Below are positions 1 through 8,202 of a stretch of DNA of 64,000 bases, in pieces; position 1 is the stretch's first letter; every line of letters begins with the position of its first letter. The stretch is taken from the NCBI GenBank assembly GCA_050302275.1, contig JBNLAT010000006.1:39654-103653 (forward strand). Reading direction: 5' to 3'. The notes beneath the pieces are model-generated. The model was given only the letters and a program-made list of their open reading frames with translations, was not told the DNA's origin and made no database searches. The position numbers were made by a program, and so were the translations under genes. Source of the stretch: JAPHTQ01 sp050302275 (lineage in GTDB: Bacteria > Pseudomonadota > Gammaproteobacteria > Thiohalomonadales > Thiohalomonadaceae).

Positions 1-1013
1 TCGAAGACGAAGGACTTAAGGCAGAAAAGCCGACCCTGATCCGCGGCTGGTCACCGTTGGTCGAAGGTTTTGCGGCAGGCAAGTTTAATCTGGTTCACCT
101 GCTCAAGCCGATCCCGGTCTGGATGCGTTACAACAACAACTTCCCGGTCAAGATCATGTCCTGGGCACACATCAACGGCTCCGCCGTGGTGGTTGGTAAA
201 CATATCAAAGCCAACGACTTTAAGGATCTCGCTGGCAAACAGGTCGCTGTTCCTTACTGGTATTCGATGCACAACATCGTGCTGCAGATGGCACTACGTA
301 ATGCTGGGCTGAAACCGGTAATTAAAGATCAAACTGCGCCGCTGGCTGCCGATGAAGTTAACCTGATGATCATGCCGCCGCCGGATATGCCGCCTGCGCT
401 GGCCGCGAAAAAGATCGACGCTTTCATCGTTGCCGAGCCGTTTAACGCCTTCGGTGAACTGAAAGCGGGCGGCAAGATGCTGCGCTTCACAGGCGACATC
501 TGGAAGAACCATCCCTGCTGTGTGGTGTGCATGAACGAAGACACCGTCAAGGCCAAGCCGGAATGGACCCAGAAAGTCATGAACGCCATCGTCCGCGCCG
601 AGATCTACGCCCAGGAGAACAAGGCCGAAGTGGCGATGATGCTTTCCAAAGACGGTAAGCGTTACCTGCCGATGCCGGGCAAAGCGGTAGTTCGCGCAAT
701 GACCTACTACGACGAAGCCGCCTACTCTCAACCCGATGCGATTCGTCATCAGAAAGAGTTCGGTAACGGTCGTATCGACTTCGCTCCTTATCCTTATCCG
801 TCGGCCACCGAGATGATCGTCGAAGCAATGAACAACACTCTGGTCGGCGGCGAGAAAACCTTCCTCGAGAAACTTGATCCGAAATTCGTCGCTCAGGATC
901 TGGTCGATTACAAACACGTCAAGGCAGCGATGGATAAGTACAAAGGTTGGGAAAAAGCACCCGGTGTTGACCCCGCCAATCCGTACGAGCGCACTGAGGT
1001 GATCAAGATATGA
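1..1013 (+). CDS. ABC transporter substrate-binding protein, NitT/TauT (CmpA/NrtA-SsuA) type, 5' end missing
   Basis: The frame is already open at base 3, so the start and signal peptide lie outside the window; about 336 residues are visible. The protein looks like the periplasmic binding component of a nitrate/sulfonate/taurine-type importer: it has the segments GKQVAVPYWYSMHNIVLQ, a PPPDMPPAL loop and KKIDAFIVAEPFNAFGE, the usual region where the ligand pocket closes. The permease start overlaps its stop by 4 bp, so the two are co-translated; an ATPase gene is expected upstream, outside the window. The ligand cannot be read from sequence. The neighbouring flavoenzyme operon suggests an organosulfur or other small organic substrate, but that is inference. 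Confidence 0.85.
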   Translation, partial: EDEGLKAEKPTLIRGWSPLVEGFAAGKFNLVHLLKPIPVWMRYNNNFPVKIMSWAHINGSAVVVGKHIKANDFKDLAGKQVAVPYWYSMHNIVLQMALRNAGLKPVIKDQTAPLAADEVNLMIMPPPDMPPALAAKKIDAFIVAEPFNAFGELKAGGKMLRFTGDIWKNHPCCVVCMNEDTVKAKPEWTQKVMNAIVRAEIYAQENKAEVAMMLSKDGKRYLPMPGKAVVRAMTYYDEAAYSQPDAIRHQKEFGNGRIDFAPYPYPSATEMIVEAMNNTLVGGEKTFLEKLDPKFVAQDLVDYKHVKAAMDKYKGWEKAPGVDPANPYERTEVIKI

Positions 1014-1849
1014 GTAACGAACAGACCCTGCCCACAGCGATGTTTGCCACCACGGAGGGTGGCAGGTCCAAACGTGACCTGTTGAAACCGCTGCTCACCT
1101 TCGCCGGCTATCCGCTGATCGGCATCGTTGGCCTGTTAATCGCCTGGTGGTTCGGCGGCTGGCTCATTGCCAATAACCCGGATACTGAATCCTTTGCCGC
1201 CTTCGCTCCGGGACCGGCCTTTGCACGCCTGATTGAACTGACTGAAAACGGTGCGGTGCTAAAAGCGATCATGCCCAGTCTGGCACGTATCGGCCTGGGC
1301 CTGTTCTGGGCAGTATTGATCGGCGTGCCGATCGGCGTTGCCATCGGTCTTTCTGCCAGTCTGCGTGAAGTTACCCATGTACCGTTTCAGTTCCTGCGCA
1401 TGATCAGCCCGCTGGCGTGGATGCCGATCGCGGTACTGGCCTTCGCCAGTTGGGACGGGGCGATCGTTTTCCTTATTACTGTTGCCGCGGTATGGCCGAT
1501 CCTCTTCTCCACTGCGCAGGGCGTTCGCCGTATCGATCCACTGTGGTTCAAGGTGGCCAAGAATCTCGGTGCCGATCCGTTCCAGATGCTGCGTCGTATT
1601 ATCCTGCCGGCCATCGGCCAGGATATCTTCGCCGGTATCCGCCTCGCCGTTGGTGTCGCCTGGATCGTCCTGGTCCCCGCCGAATACCTCGGCGTCACCA
1701 GCGGCCTCGGGTATGCAATCAACGATGCCCGCGACACCCTGGAGTACGACACCCTTGCTGCCATGGTGGTGGTGATCGGCATCATCGGTTTCATCCTCGA
1801 CGCGGTATGCGTCAGCCTGATTAAACGTTTCAGCTGGCACTACGAATAA
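1010..1849 (+). CDS. ABC transporter permease, SsuC/TauC/NrtB family
   Basis: A 279-residue inner-membrane permease partnered with the preceding binding protein. It has about six hydrophobic segments, starting near residue 30, and an EAA-type loop around residues 175-200 (KNLGADPFQMLRRIILPA) that docks the ATPase in this family. Length matches SsuC/TauC homologues (about 250-280). The ATG overlaps the stop of the binding protein (ATGA). No ATPase follows; the next gene is a sigma-54 activator after a terminator-like hairpin, so the ATPase is probably upstream. Confidence 0.9.
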   Translation: MSNEQTLPTAMFATTEGGRSKRDLLKPLLTFAGYPLIGIVGLLIAWWFGGWLIANNPDTESFAAFAPGPAFARLIELTENGAVLKAIMPSLARIGLGLFWAVLIGVPIGVAIGLSASLREVTHVPFQFLRMISPLAWMPIAVLAFASWDGAIVFLITVAAVWPILFSTAQGVRRIDPLWFKVAKNLGADPFQMLRRIILPAIGQDIFAGIRLAVGVAWIVLVPAEYLGVTSGLGYAINDARDTLEYDTLAAMVVVIGIIGFILDAVCVSLIKRFSWHYE

Positions 1850-1868
1850 TTCAAGCGCTCATCCGGGC

Positions 1869-1889
1869 AAGGATGCCCATCCTTTTCTT
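1869..1889 (+). terminator. Possible intrinsic terminator after the ABC permease
   Basis: A 6-bp stem, AAGGAT/ATCCTT, with a 4-nt GCCC loop is followed by TTCTTC about 20 bp after the permease stop. The stem is short, so termination may be partial. Confidence 0.45.
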
Positions 1890-2003
1890 CCGCACTAAAA
1901 CAGTCCCAATGCGCACCTAATACGTGCAATCCCCTGTATTAACTACGGATAATTTCCGCGCAAAATAATCAGAAATAATTCCATTTGCACCAGATTCGAT
2001 CTG

Positions 2004-2049
2004 AATTGTCAGGTTGGCAATGGTTTTGCATAGACCAATCTGTCGACAA
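2004..2049 (+). promoter_or_regulatory. Sigma-54 promoter with flanking TTGTC/GACAA boxes in front of the activator gene
   Basis: TGGCAA-N5-TTGCA at 2015-2030 has the GG-N10-GC spacing of a -24/-12 promoter. It lies about 35 bp before the ATG of the activator. A TTGTCAGG box at 2006-2013 and CTGTCGACAA at 2040-2049 flank it. The same two boxes recur in the upstream region of the next operon, which suggests that the activator controls its own gene. Confidence 0.65.
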
Positions 2050-2064
2050 TGTCGGAGATGGGAT

Positions 2065-3693
2065 ATGACAAAAGAGTTTAGTGAAGCGGCGTTCTACTCA
2101 GAACTGCTGCTGGTTCAGCAAGGGGCGCGCCTCATTGCTCATTCCGCCGATCCGGAACCGGCGATTCAGGGGATACTTCGGTTGCTATCGCAACTGCTGG
2201 GGCTTAACCGTGGCCGGGTGGTACTACCGAATAAGAGCAGCAAGCGATTGGAGATCCGCTACGCCTACGGTCTGACCGGCGATGAGCGGCGCAAAGGCAG
2301 CTATCTGATCGGTGAAGGGGTAACCGGGCGTGTTTTCCAGACCGGACAGATGGCCCTGATTCAGGACATCGACAAGGAGCCCACCTACCTGACCCGTGCA
2401 GTACAACGCACCAGTCTGCCGAATGAAACAGTCGCCTACCTGGCGGTGCCGATCATCCTCGACGAACAACCGATCGGTGTGCTGGCGGTACATCGTCTAC
2501 GGAACCGCGAGCGCCAGTTCCAGCATGACCTGTCACTGCTACAGGTGATCGCGACGCTGATTGGCCAGGTGTTGCGGGTTAAGGAACTGGTGACCGAACG
2601 CACCGCGCATCTGTTGTCGGAGAACAAACTGCTGCGCAACAAACTGGAGAGTAAGGGCGCACAGTACGGCATCATGGGTGAAAGCCATGCCTTGCAACGC
2701 GCTATCGAACAGGCGTTGCAGGTCGCACGCACCGATACCACGGTATTGCTGCTGGGCGAATCGGGCACCGGTAAGGAACGTTTTTCACGCATGCAACACA
2801 TGGCCAGTGATCGCGCTTCGGGTCCGTTTATCGCTATTAACTGTGCGGCGATCCCGGCAACACTGATCGAGTCTGAACTGTTCGGCCACGAGAAGGGGGC
2901 CTTCACCGGCGCCACCGCAGCGAAGAAGGGCAAGATCGAACTGGCGCACAACGGTACCCTGTTCCTTGATGAGATTGGTGACCTCGATCTCGACCTGCAG
3001 ACTAAATTGCTGAAGGTATTGGAGGATCGCGAAATCCAGCGTATCGGCAGCACCAAGGGCATTCCGGTAAACGTACGTATCGTCGCCGCGACACACCAGA
3101 ACCTGCAGGAGGCGGTGAACGAAAACCGCTTCCGCCTCGATCTCTTTTACCGGCTTAACGTTTTCCCCATCCGTCTGCCGCCACTGCGCGCACGGCATAC
3201 CGATGTACCGATCCTGGCACGCCACTTCCTCAATGCCGCCAACGAGGAGTACGGCCGCAATGTGGTCTTCGGTCCCGGCAGTCTGGAGCTGCTGGAGCAC
3301 TATCCCTGGCCGGGCAACATTCGCCAGTTGGAGAATCTGGTGAAACGCGCGGTACTACTCTGCATGGATACCCTGATCGGTAGAGAATTGATCGAGCAGA
3401 TCCTGGCGGAAGAGGATGGCGTAATATCACCCGGTCAGAAAAGCGTGCTCGAGCCACAGCCCACACCGCCGCCTGCGATGGAAGCACCGATGGAGCGTCC
3501 CTATGGCTTTGGCGGTATGCCGCAGATGCCGCATGGCGTGCGTCCCTATGCACGGGTGCGCGAAGATGAAGTGGAGCAGATCATCAGCGCCCTCAAGCTT
3601 AACCACGGCAACAAGACACGGGCTGCACTCAGTCTCGGTCTCACCCCGCGCCAACTGCGCTACCGCATGAAGATCCTCAACATCCCCGATTGA
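2065..3693 (+). CDS. Sigma-54 dependent transcriptional activator, NifA-like (GAF + AAA+ + Fis HTH)
   Basis: A 542-residue enhancer-binding protein. An N-terminal GAF sensor domain (about residues 27-172) precedes the AAA+ domain: Walker A GESGTGKE near 231, the sigma-54 contact loop GAFTGA near 278, Walker B TLFLDEIGDL near 297. A proline-rich linker (about 457-495) leads to a Fis-type helix-turn-helix at the end (NKTRAALSLGLTPRQLRYRM), which is NifA-like. The start at 2065 was chosen over an in-frame upstream ATG at 2014 because it follows GGAGATGGGAT and because 2014 lies within the probable promoter. No receiver domain is present, so the GAF domain or a partner probably senses the signal. 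It is flanked by two -24/-12 promoters, indicating local control. Confidence 0.93.
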   Translation: MTKEFSEAAFYSELLLVQQGARLIAHSADPEPAIQGILRLLSQLLGLNRGRVVLPNKSSKRLEIRYAYGLTGDERRKGSYLIGEGVTGRVFQTGQMALIQDIDKEPTYLTRAVQRTSLPNETVAYLAVPIILDEQPIGVLAVHRLRNRERQFQHDLSLLQVIATLIGQVLRVKELVTERTAHLLSENKLLRNKLESKGAQYGIMGESHALQRAIEQALQVARTDTTVLLLGESGTGKERFSRMQHMASDRASGPFIAINCAAIPATLIESELFGHEKGAFTGATAAKKGKIELAHNGTLFLDEIGDLDLDLQTKLLKVLEDREIQRIGSTKGIPVNVRIVAATHQNLQEAVNENRFRLDLFYRLNVFPIRLPPLRARHTDVPILARHFLNAANEEYGRNVVFGPGSLELLEHYPWPGNIRQLENLVKRAVLLCMDTLIGRELIEQILAEEDGVISPGQKSVLEPQPTPPPAMEAPMERPYGFGGMPQMPHGVRPYARVREDEVEQIISALKLNHGNKTRAALSLGLTPRQLRYRMKILNIPD

Positions 3694-3733
3694 TCCGAAA
3701 TCGCAGCACCCAGGGATGGGTGATGCGGACAAA

Positions 3734-3778
3734 TTGTCAGGACATTGATCGACATTGTCGACAAAGCGGACCTGACAA
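3734..3778 (+). promoter_or_regulatory. Palindromic upstream activating sequence candidate
   Basis: TTGTCAGG (3734-3741) and its exact inverted copy CCTGACAA (3771-3778) bracket a perfect 10-bp palindrome, TTGTCGACAA (3755-3764). The array is centred roughly 90 bp upstream of the -24 element of the next operon, the normal distance for an enhancer-binding protein acting by DNA looping. The same boxes lie in front of the activator gene. The match between factor and site is inferred from position and repetition. Confidence 0.65.
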
Positions 3779-3846
3779 TCTCATCCCTTCCCCGAGCAAA
3801 ATTTCATACTGCACGTAACGCATTGAATAAATTAGTTTTTTAACTC

Positions 3847-3862
3847 TGGCACAGGCTTTGCT
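3847..3862 (+). promoter_or_regulatory. Sigma-54 (-24/-12) promoter of the OsmC-flavoenzyme-rubredoxin operon
   Basis: TGGCAC-AGGCT-TTGCT matches the sigma-54 consensus at every key position, with GG at 3848-3849 and GC at 3860-3861 separated by 10 bp. Transcription should begin near 3873, about 38 nt before the first start codon. Confidence 0.85.
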
Positions 3863-3910
3863 CTTCTCCAGTTGAAATCCATTACATCCACAACACTGGA
3901 GAACAATTCG

Positions 3911-4459
3911 ATGACCACTACAGCCCAAACCGTTGCCAAATCCATGAGCTGCCTGCGCTCCCTCGACAGCGATGGCCTGTCAGCCCTCGGCGAAAAAGGT
4001 AAGGCCAACCCGGATTCCGTTGTCACCCTGAAAGCTAAGACAGTCTGCGAAGGTCAGTTCCGCATGCAGACCTATGTTCGCGACCTGCAACCGATGCTGA
4101 TCGACGAGCCGCCGCACCTGTTGGGTGAAGACAACGCGCCGAACCCTTCTGAAGCCGTACTCGCTGCTCTGGGCGCCTGCCTTGCTGTTGGTGTACACGC
4201 CAACGTCGTTGCCCGTGGCCACAAGATCTCCAAGCTGGAGCTGCAACTGGAAGGCGACATCAACGTTACCGCTGTTTGGGGTACCGGTGATCTGAACGAA
4301 GCCAAGACCCTCGGCTTCTCCGCCGTACGCGTCAAGATTGATGCCGAAGGTACCTGCAGCAAAGAAGAGATGGACGAGATCATCGCCCACTCCAACGTCT
4401 GGTCTCCGGTCGCCAACACCCTGCGCAACAACGTTGCCCTGGAAGTGGTTCCGGCCTGA
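3911..4459 (+). CDS. OsmC family protein, one redox cysteine replaced
   Basis: A 182-residue OsmC/Ohr-fold protein, first gene of the sigma-54 operon. The ATG at 3911 follows GGAGAACAATTCG. The family core NPSEAVLAALGACLAVGV is present around residues 80-97 and keeps the first active-site cysteine. The second conserved site, normally CP(V/I)xxxL, reads SNVWSPVANTLR, so the second cysteine is serine. Classical OsmC and Ohr peroxidases need both, so a thiol peroxidase role is doubtful and a binding or accessory role is more likely. The flavoenzyme gene starts 29 bp downstream with its own ribosome-binding site. Confidence 0.85.
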   Translation: MTTTAQTVAKSMSCLRSLDSDGLSALGEKGKANPDSVVTLKAKTVCEGQFRMQTYVRDLQPMLIDEPPHLLGEDNAPNPSEAVLAALGACLAVGVHANVVARGHKISKLELQLEGDINVTAVWGTGDLNEAKTLGFSAVRVKIDAEGTCSKEEMDEIIAHSNVWSPVANTLRNNVALEVVPA

Positions 4460-4488
4460 TCGCAAAACACTGAAGAGGAGTGCTTAAC

Positions 4489-5607
4489 ATGTCCAACTAC
4501 CTCAATCCGCTACCGCTGGACGAGCTGCTAAGCAAGACCAAAGCGATCGTAGATCAGGATCTGAAACCGCTTACCGTGAAGATCGACCTCGAGGGTTACT
4601 ACCCGGAAGAGGTGCTGCGCAAGCTCGGTCCCATCGGTGCTTTCCATCACCACCTGCCGGCCACCCGCGCAGACGGTGTCACTGACCTGTCTGCGACTAT
4701 CCAGACCATGGGTGCAGTGTCATATGAGTGCATGTCCACCGGCTTTACCGTCTGGTGTCAGGACACCTGTGGCTGGTACCTGCAAAACGCTGCCAATCCG
4801 ACAGTACGCGACAACTGGCTGACCAAGGTTGCCAGCGGTGAAGTACTTGCCGGTACCGGCATGTCCAACACCATGAAGGCCTTTGCCGGTATCGAGGAGT
4901 TGCGTCTGAGCGGCAAGCGTGTCGATGGTGGTTACGTGGTCAACGGTACCCTGCCGTGGGTCTCCAACCTCGGTGACAACCATGTGTTCGGCACCCTCTT
5001 CGGTCTGGAAGACAAACCCGGTCGTTCAGTGATGGCACTGGTCGACTGCGCCAGCGAAGGTTTCACCCTGCGCCAGTCAGCTCACTTCACTGCACTGGAA
5101 GGCACCCGCACCTTCGCCTGCATCTTCGAGAATGTCTTCATTCCCGACGAGATGATCATCGACGACGATGGTGCCGCGTTCCTCAAGCGCACCCGCGCCG
5201 GCATCGTGCTACTGCAATTCGGTATGGGCGTCGGCAACATCCAGTCCTGTATCGATATCAGCCGCGAAGTCGAGCCGCTGCTCGGCCACGTTAACGGTTA
5301 CCTGGATGATCGTCCGGATGAACTGCAGGCGGATCTGGACGATGCGGTCGATGCGGTACTGGCACTGGCGGAAGACCCGTTCGAATCCTCGGACGAATTC
5401 TTCCACGAGATCCTGCAACTGCGTCTCGGTGCAGGCGAACTGGCACTACGTGCATCGCAATCCGCGATGCTGCATACCGGTGCCAAAGGCTACCTGAAAG
5501 CGGCACCCGCGCAACGCAAGCTGCGCGAGTCCTACTTCATCGCCATTGTGACACCGGCAATCAAACACCTGCGTAAAGAGTTGGACCGACTCGCACAGGC
5601 TGCTTGA
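4489..5607 (+). CDS. Acyl-CoA dehydrogenase-fold flavoprotein (possible SfnB/DszC-like enzyme)
   Basis: A 372-residue protein with the acyl-CoA dehydrogenase layout: an N-terminal helical domain (residues 1-115), a central beta domain (GEVLAGTGMSN, then GGYVVNGTLPWVSNLG around 115-220) and a C-terminal four-helix domain ending with DRLAQAA. The ATG at 4489 has GAGGAG 8 nt upstream. In sigma-54 sulfur clusters of pseudomonads, members of this fold act as reduced-flavin monooxygenases (SfnB, DszC). Here it sits with an ABC importer and a rubredoxin reductase, which fits an oxidative or desulfurising enzyme better than fatty-acid oxidation. The substrate is not identifiable, and true dehydrogenase activity is not excluded. 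Confidence 0.8.
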   Translation: MSNYLNPLPLDELLSKTKAIVDQDLKPLTVKIDLEGYYPEEVLRKLGPIGAFHHHLPATRADGVTDLSATIQTMGAVSYECMSTGFTVWCQDTCGWYLQNAANPTVRDNWLTKVASGEVLAGTGMSNTMKAFAGIEELRLSGKRVDGGYVVNGTLPWVSNLGDNHVFGTLFGLEDKPGRSVMALVDCASEGFTLRQSAHFTALEGTRTFACIFENVFIPDEMIIDDDGAAFLKRTRAGIVLLQFGMGVGNIQSCIDISREVEPLLGHVNGYLDDRPDELQADLDDAVDAVLALAEDPFESSDEFFHEILQLRLGAGELALRASQSAMLHTGAKGYLKAAPAQRKLRESYFIAIVTPAIKHLRKELDRLAQAA

Positions 5608-5618
5608 TGTGTGCAAAC

Positions 5619-5642
5619 GACGGGGAGGTTTTTCTCCCCGTC
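5619..5642 (+). other. Intercistronic hairpin
   Basis: A perfect 9-bp stem, GACGGGGAG/CTCCCCGTC, with a 6-nt GTTTTT loop lies 11 bp after the flavoenzyme stop and 22 bp before the DUF302 start. Only a short broken T tract follows, so it may stabilise the upstream mRNA or attenuate the distal genes rather than fully terminate. Confidence 0.7.
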
Positions 5643-5664
5643 CTTTACTGTTGATGAGGATGAG

Positions 5665-6045
5665 ATGAAAACATTTACCACCCCCTTGAGTGCAAACGAA
5701 GCGATCGAAAAACTGCTTGGCGGTATCGAAGCGGCAAACATGCGCGTTGTTGCCCACATCAACGGCCAGGCCAATGCGGCAAAAATGGGCAAAGAGGTCC
5801 CCGCCGATCAGATCCTGGAAGTGTTCCGTCCTGACTTTGCGATTCGCGTGTGGAACGCGTGCAAAGCAGCGGGCCACGATATCCCGTTACGAATTCATGT
5901 TTACGAAGCAGACGGCGCAACCCAGGTTGCCTGCCGCTTGCCTACAGAAGTATTCGCCCCGTTCGGTTCAGCCGAACTGATGGAAGTCGGCAAAGAACTG
6001 GATGCGATCTTCAACGCCATTCTGGGCTCAGTACCGGAGGTATAA
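5665..6045 (+). CDS. DUF302 family protein
   Basis: A 126-residue protein with the DUF302 pattern: an N-terminal half ending in the RVVAHINGQANAAKMGKEVP region, then DIPLRIHVYE and a C-terminal helix. DUF302 proteins are small alpha/beta proteins of unknown function, often found near sulfur or redox genes. The ATG at 5665 follows a GAGGATGAG ribosome-binding site. The rubredoxin-FAD gene starts 3 bp after its stop, so they are translated together. Confidence 0.85.
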   Translation: MKTFTTPLSANEAIEKLLGGIEAANMRVVAHINGQANAAKMGKEVPADQILEVFRPDFAIRVWNACKAAGHDIPLRIHVYEADGATQVACRLPTEVFAPFGSAELMEVGKELDAIFNAILGSVPEV

Positions 6046-6048
6046 ACC

Positions 6049-7437
6049 ATGAACGCCACTGCCTTTCAACGCTGGATATGCGATGCCTGCGGTTACATCT
6101 ACGATGAAGCCAAGGGCGACCCTGACTCTGGTCTGGCGCCGGGTACCCGCTATCAGGATATTCCGGACGACTGGCAGTGTCCGCTTTGCGGCCTGACCAA
6201 ACGCGACCTGCGTCTGTTGCCGGAAGCGCCAGCCGTTGCTGCTGTAACTCGGCAAACACCGGCTAAAGTTTCATCCAAGGCAAAAGGCGGTGAGGATTAT
6301 GTTGTCATCGTCGGTGCCGGTTATGCAGGCTGGTCGGTGGCCGAAGCGATCCGCCGCCGCGATGCGGAAGTGCCCATTCTGCTACTCAGCGCCTGCGCCG
6401 GATTGATCTATCCCAAACCGGCGATCTCCCTCGCCACTTCACAGGGACGCAGCGCCAATGATCTGGTCGATACCGATGCCATGACCCGTGCCGCCGAACT
6501 CGGTATCGAAGTACAGACACTGACTCGTGTCTTAAAGATTGATCGTGATCGCAAACGTTTGACTACTGCCAAGGGCGGCATTACCTACGGCAAACTGATC
6601 CTGGCGCTGGGAGCCAGTCAGCGTGAACTGGCCATCGGCGGTAACGCAGCCGATACCATTTTGCGAGTCAACGACCTTGCCACCTTCAATCAGATGCAAC
6701 AGCGTCTGGCACAGGACGTACGTAAGGTCACCATTCTCGGTGCAGGATTAATCGGTTGCGAGTTTGCCGATGATCTGAATCGTGCCGGTTATGAGGTCAC
6801 AGTCGTCGATCCCGGCAAAAAGCCGCTTGCCGAACTATTACCGGAAGCGATGGCGGTGGAGTTGCAGAAAAGACTGGCGGATAACGGCGTGCGGTGGCGC
6901 TTCGACACCACCATGTCAGAGCTTAACAAGAGCGAAGACAATATCGTCGCCTCGCTTTCTGACGGCGTGTCACTGGAAACCGATCTGGTGATCTCAGCAG
7001 CAGGTCTGGTTGCCAATGTCGCGCTGGCGGAAAAGAGCGGCCTGCAGGTTGATGCCGGGATTATGGTCAATAACGATATGCAGACCTCTGATCCGGACAT
7101 CTATTCGCTGGGCGACTGCGCTTCACTCGAGGGTCAGCTCTTCGCCTACATCGAACCGATCCGCCGCCAGGCTGAAGCGATCGCCGCCAGTCTGATGGGG
7201 GAACATGAGCGATTCATGCCGATCCCGCCGATGGTCAAGGTCAAAACCCAGAGCATGCCGATCAGTGTTTGCCGTCCGCGCGGCCCGCTGGATGCGGATA
7301 TATGGAAGATGATCGAACACAATCAGCAGGGTTATCATTTCGAGATCACCGCGCAGAACAACAACGTGATCGGTTTTGCCCTGAGTGATGCGTTGGCGTC
7401 GGATGCGGGGACGCATTACCGTAAAATGAGTATGTGA
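6049..7437 (+). CDS. Rubredoxin-FAD-dependent oxidoreductase fusion (rubredoxin reductase type)
   Basis: A 462-residue fusion. Residues 7-52 are a complete rubredoxin with both cysteine knuckles (CDACGYIYDE and CPLCG) that bind one iron. A linker of about 30 residues leads to a two-dinucleotide-fold reductase: FAD motif VVIVGAGYAGWS near residue 84, NAD(P)H motif VTILGAGLIGCE near 225, and the C-terminal FAD motif DIYSLGDCAS. It should pass electrons from NAD(P)H through FAD to its own rubredoxin and on to a partner, most simply the flavoprotein of the same operon. It is the last gene of the operon. Confidence 0.93.
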   Translation: MNATAFQRWICDACGYIYDEAKGDPDSGLAPGTRYQDIPDDWQCPLCGLTKRDLRLLPEAPAVAAVTRQTPAKVSSKAKGGEDYVVIVGAGYAGWSVAEAIRRRDAEVPILLLSACAGLIYPKPAISLATSQGRSANDLVDTDAMTRAAELGIEVQTLTRVLKIDRDRKRLTTAKGGITYGKLILALGASQRELAIGGNAADTILRVNDLATFNQMQQRLAQDVRKVTILGAGLIGCEFADDLNRAGYEVTVVDPGKKPLAELLPEAMAVELQKRLADNGVRWRFDTTMSELNKSEDNIVASLSDGVSLETDLVISAAGLVANVALAEKSGLQVDAGIMVNNDMQTSDPDIYSLGDCASLEGQLFAYIEPIRRQAEAIAASLMGEHERFMPIPPMVKVKTQSMPISVCRPRGPLDADIWKMIEHNQQGYHFEITAQNNNVIGFALSDALASDAGTHYRKMSM

Positions 7438-7445
7438 ACACTCTT

Positions 7446-7488
7446 ATGGCGTGACCGCATCCCACTATACGGTCACGCCATTGCTTTA
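7446..7488 (+). terminator. Terminator of the sigma-54 operon
   Basis: A perfect 12-bp inverted repeat, ATGGCGTGACCG (7446-7457) and CGGTCACGCCAT (7470-7481), is followed by TGCTTTACT, just after the stop codon. Confidence 0.75.
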
Positions 7489-7544
7489 CTCACCTGCAAC
7501 AACGTAATAGGCTCCTGTTAACGGCAAACAATGCAGGAGCCGAG

Positions 7545-8201
7545 ATGAAAAACCCCTTATCCTTTCCGGATCGGGAACAGACCACCGGCGAAGAGATCGC
7601 CAACAGCGTGACCCATGGCCTCGGCCTGGCCGCGGCGCTGGTGAGTATTCCGTTCCTGCTGCAACATGCTGCCCGGGTTGGCGATGTCAGTTTTATCGTC
7701 GGTGCCAGCATTTTTGCTGCGACCATCATCGTTCTCTATCTCGCCTCCACCCTTTATCACGCCTTCCCTCATGGAACCGCTAAAAAAGTTTTTCGTGCGA
7801 TTGAACACTCGGCCATCTTTTTATTGATAGCAGGCACCTATACACCATTCACGCTGGGAGTACTTAACGGCGGTTGGGGCTGGTCGATCTTCGGCGTGAT
7901 CTGGGGACTGACACTATTGGGTATCGCGCTAAAAATTATCTTTAAGGGCGCACACGGTTTTATCTATGTGGCACTCTATCTGTTGATGGGCTGGACCATT
8001 GTGGTGGCAATTAAACCGATGCTGGAACTGGTTCCAACGGCAGGACTGTTGTGGATTCTGGCGGGCGGACTCGCCTACACCATTGGTGTCTTTTTTTATG
8101 TCTTCGATGCGCGACTAAAATATGGCCACACCATCTGGCATCTGTTTGTCATCGCCGGCACCACATTCCACTACTTCGCTGTTTACTGGTATGCGGCGTA
8201 A
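7545..8201 (+). CDS. Hemolysin III / TrhA (YqfA) family membrane protein
   Basis: A 218-residue seven-helix membrane protein of the adiponectin-receptor superfamily. The first-helix motif NSVTHGLGLAAAL, the STLYHAF motif and the C-terminal HTIWHLFVIAGTTFHYF carry the conserved histidines that form the putative metal site. In bacteria the family affects membrane lipid and energy homeostasis; haemolysis is not a general property. CAGGAGCCGAG precedes the ATG. It stands alone, convergent with the thioesterase gene 1 bp away. Confidence 0.9.
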   Translation: MKNPLSFPDREQTTGEEIANSVTHGLGLAAALVSIPFLLQHAARVGDVSFIVGASIFAATIIVLYLASTLYHAFPHGTAKKVFRAIEHSAIFLLIAGTYTPFTLGVLNGGWGWSIFGVIWGLTLLGIALKIIFKGAHGFIYVALYLLMGWTIVVAIKPMLELVPTAGLLWILAGGLAYTIGVFFYVFDARLKYGHTIWHLFVIAGTTFHYFAVYWYAA

Positions 8202-8202
8202 C

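Noticed and set aside
3911..4459. Assignment of the OsmC-like gene as an organic hydroperoxide resistance (ohr) gene
   Set aside because: The second catalytic cysteine is missing and the operon context is metabolic rather than OhrR-controlled.
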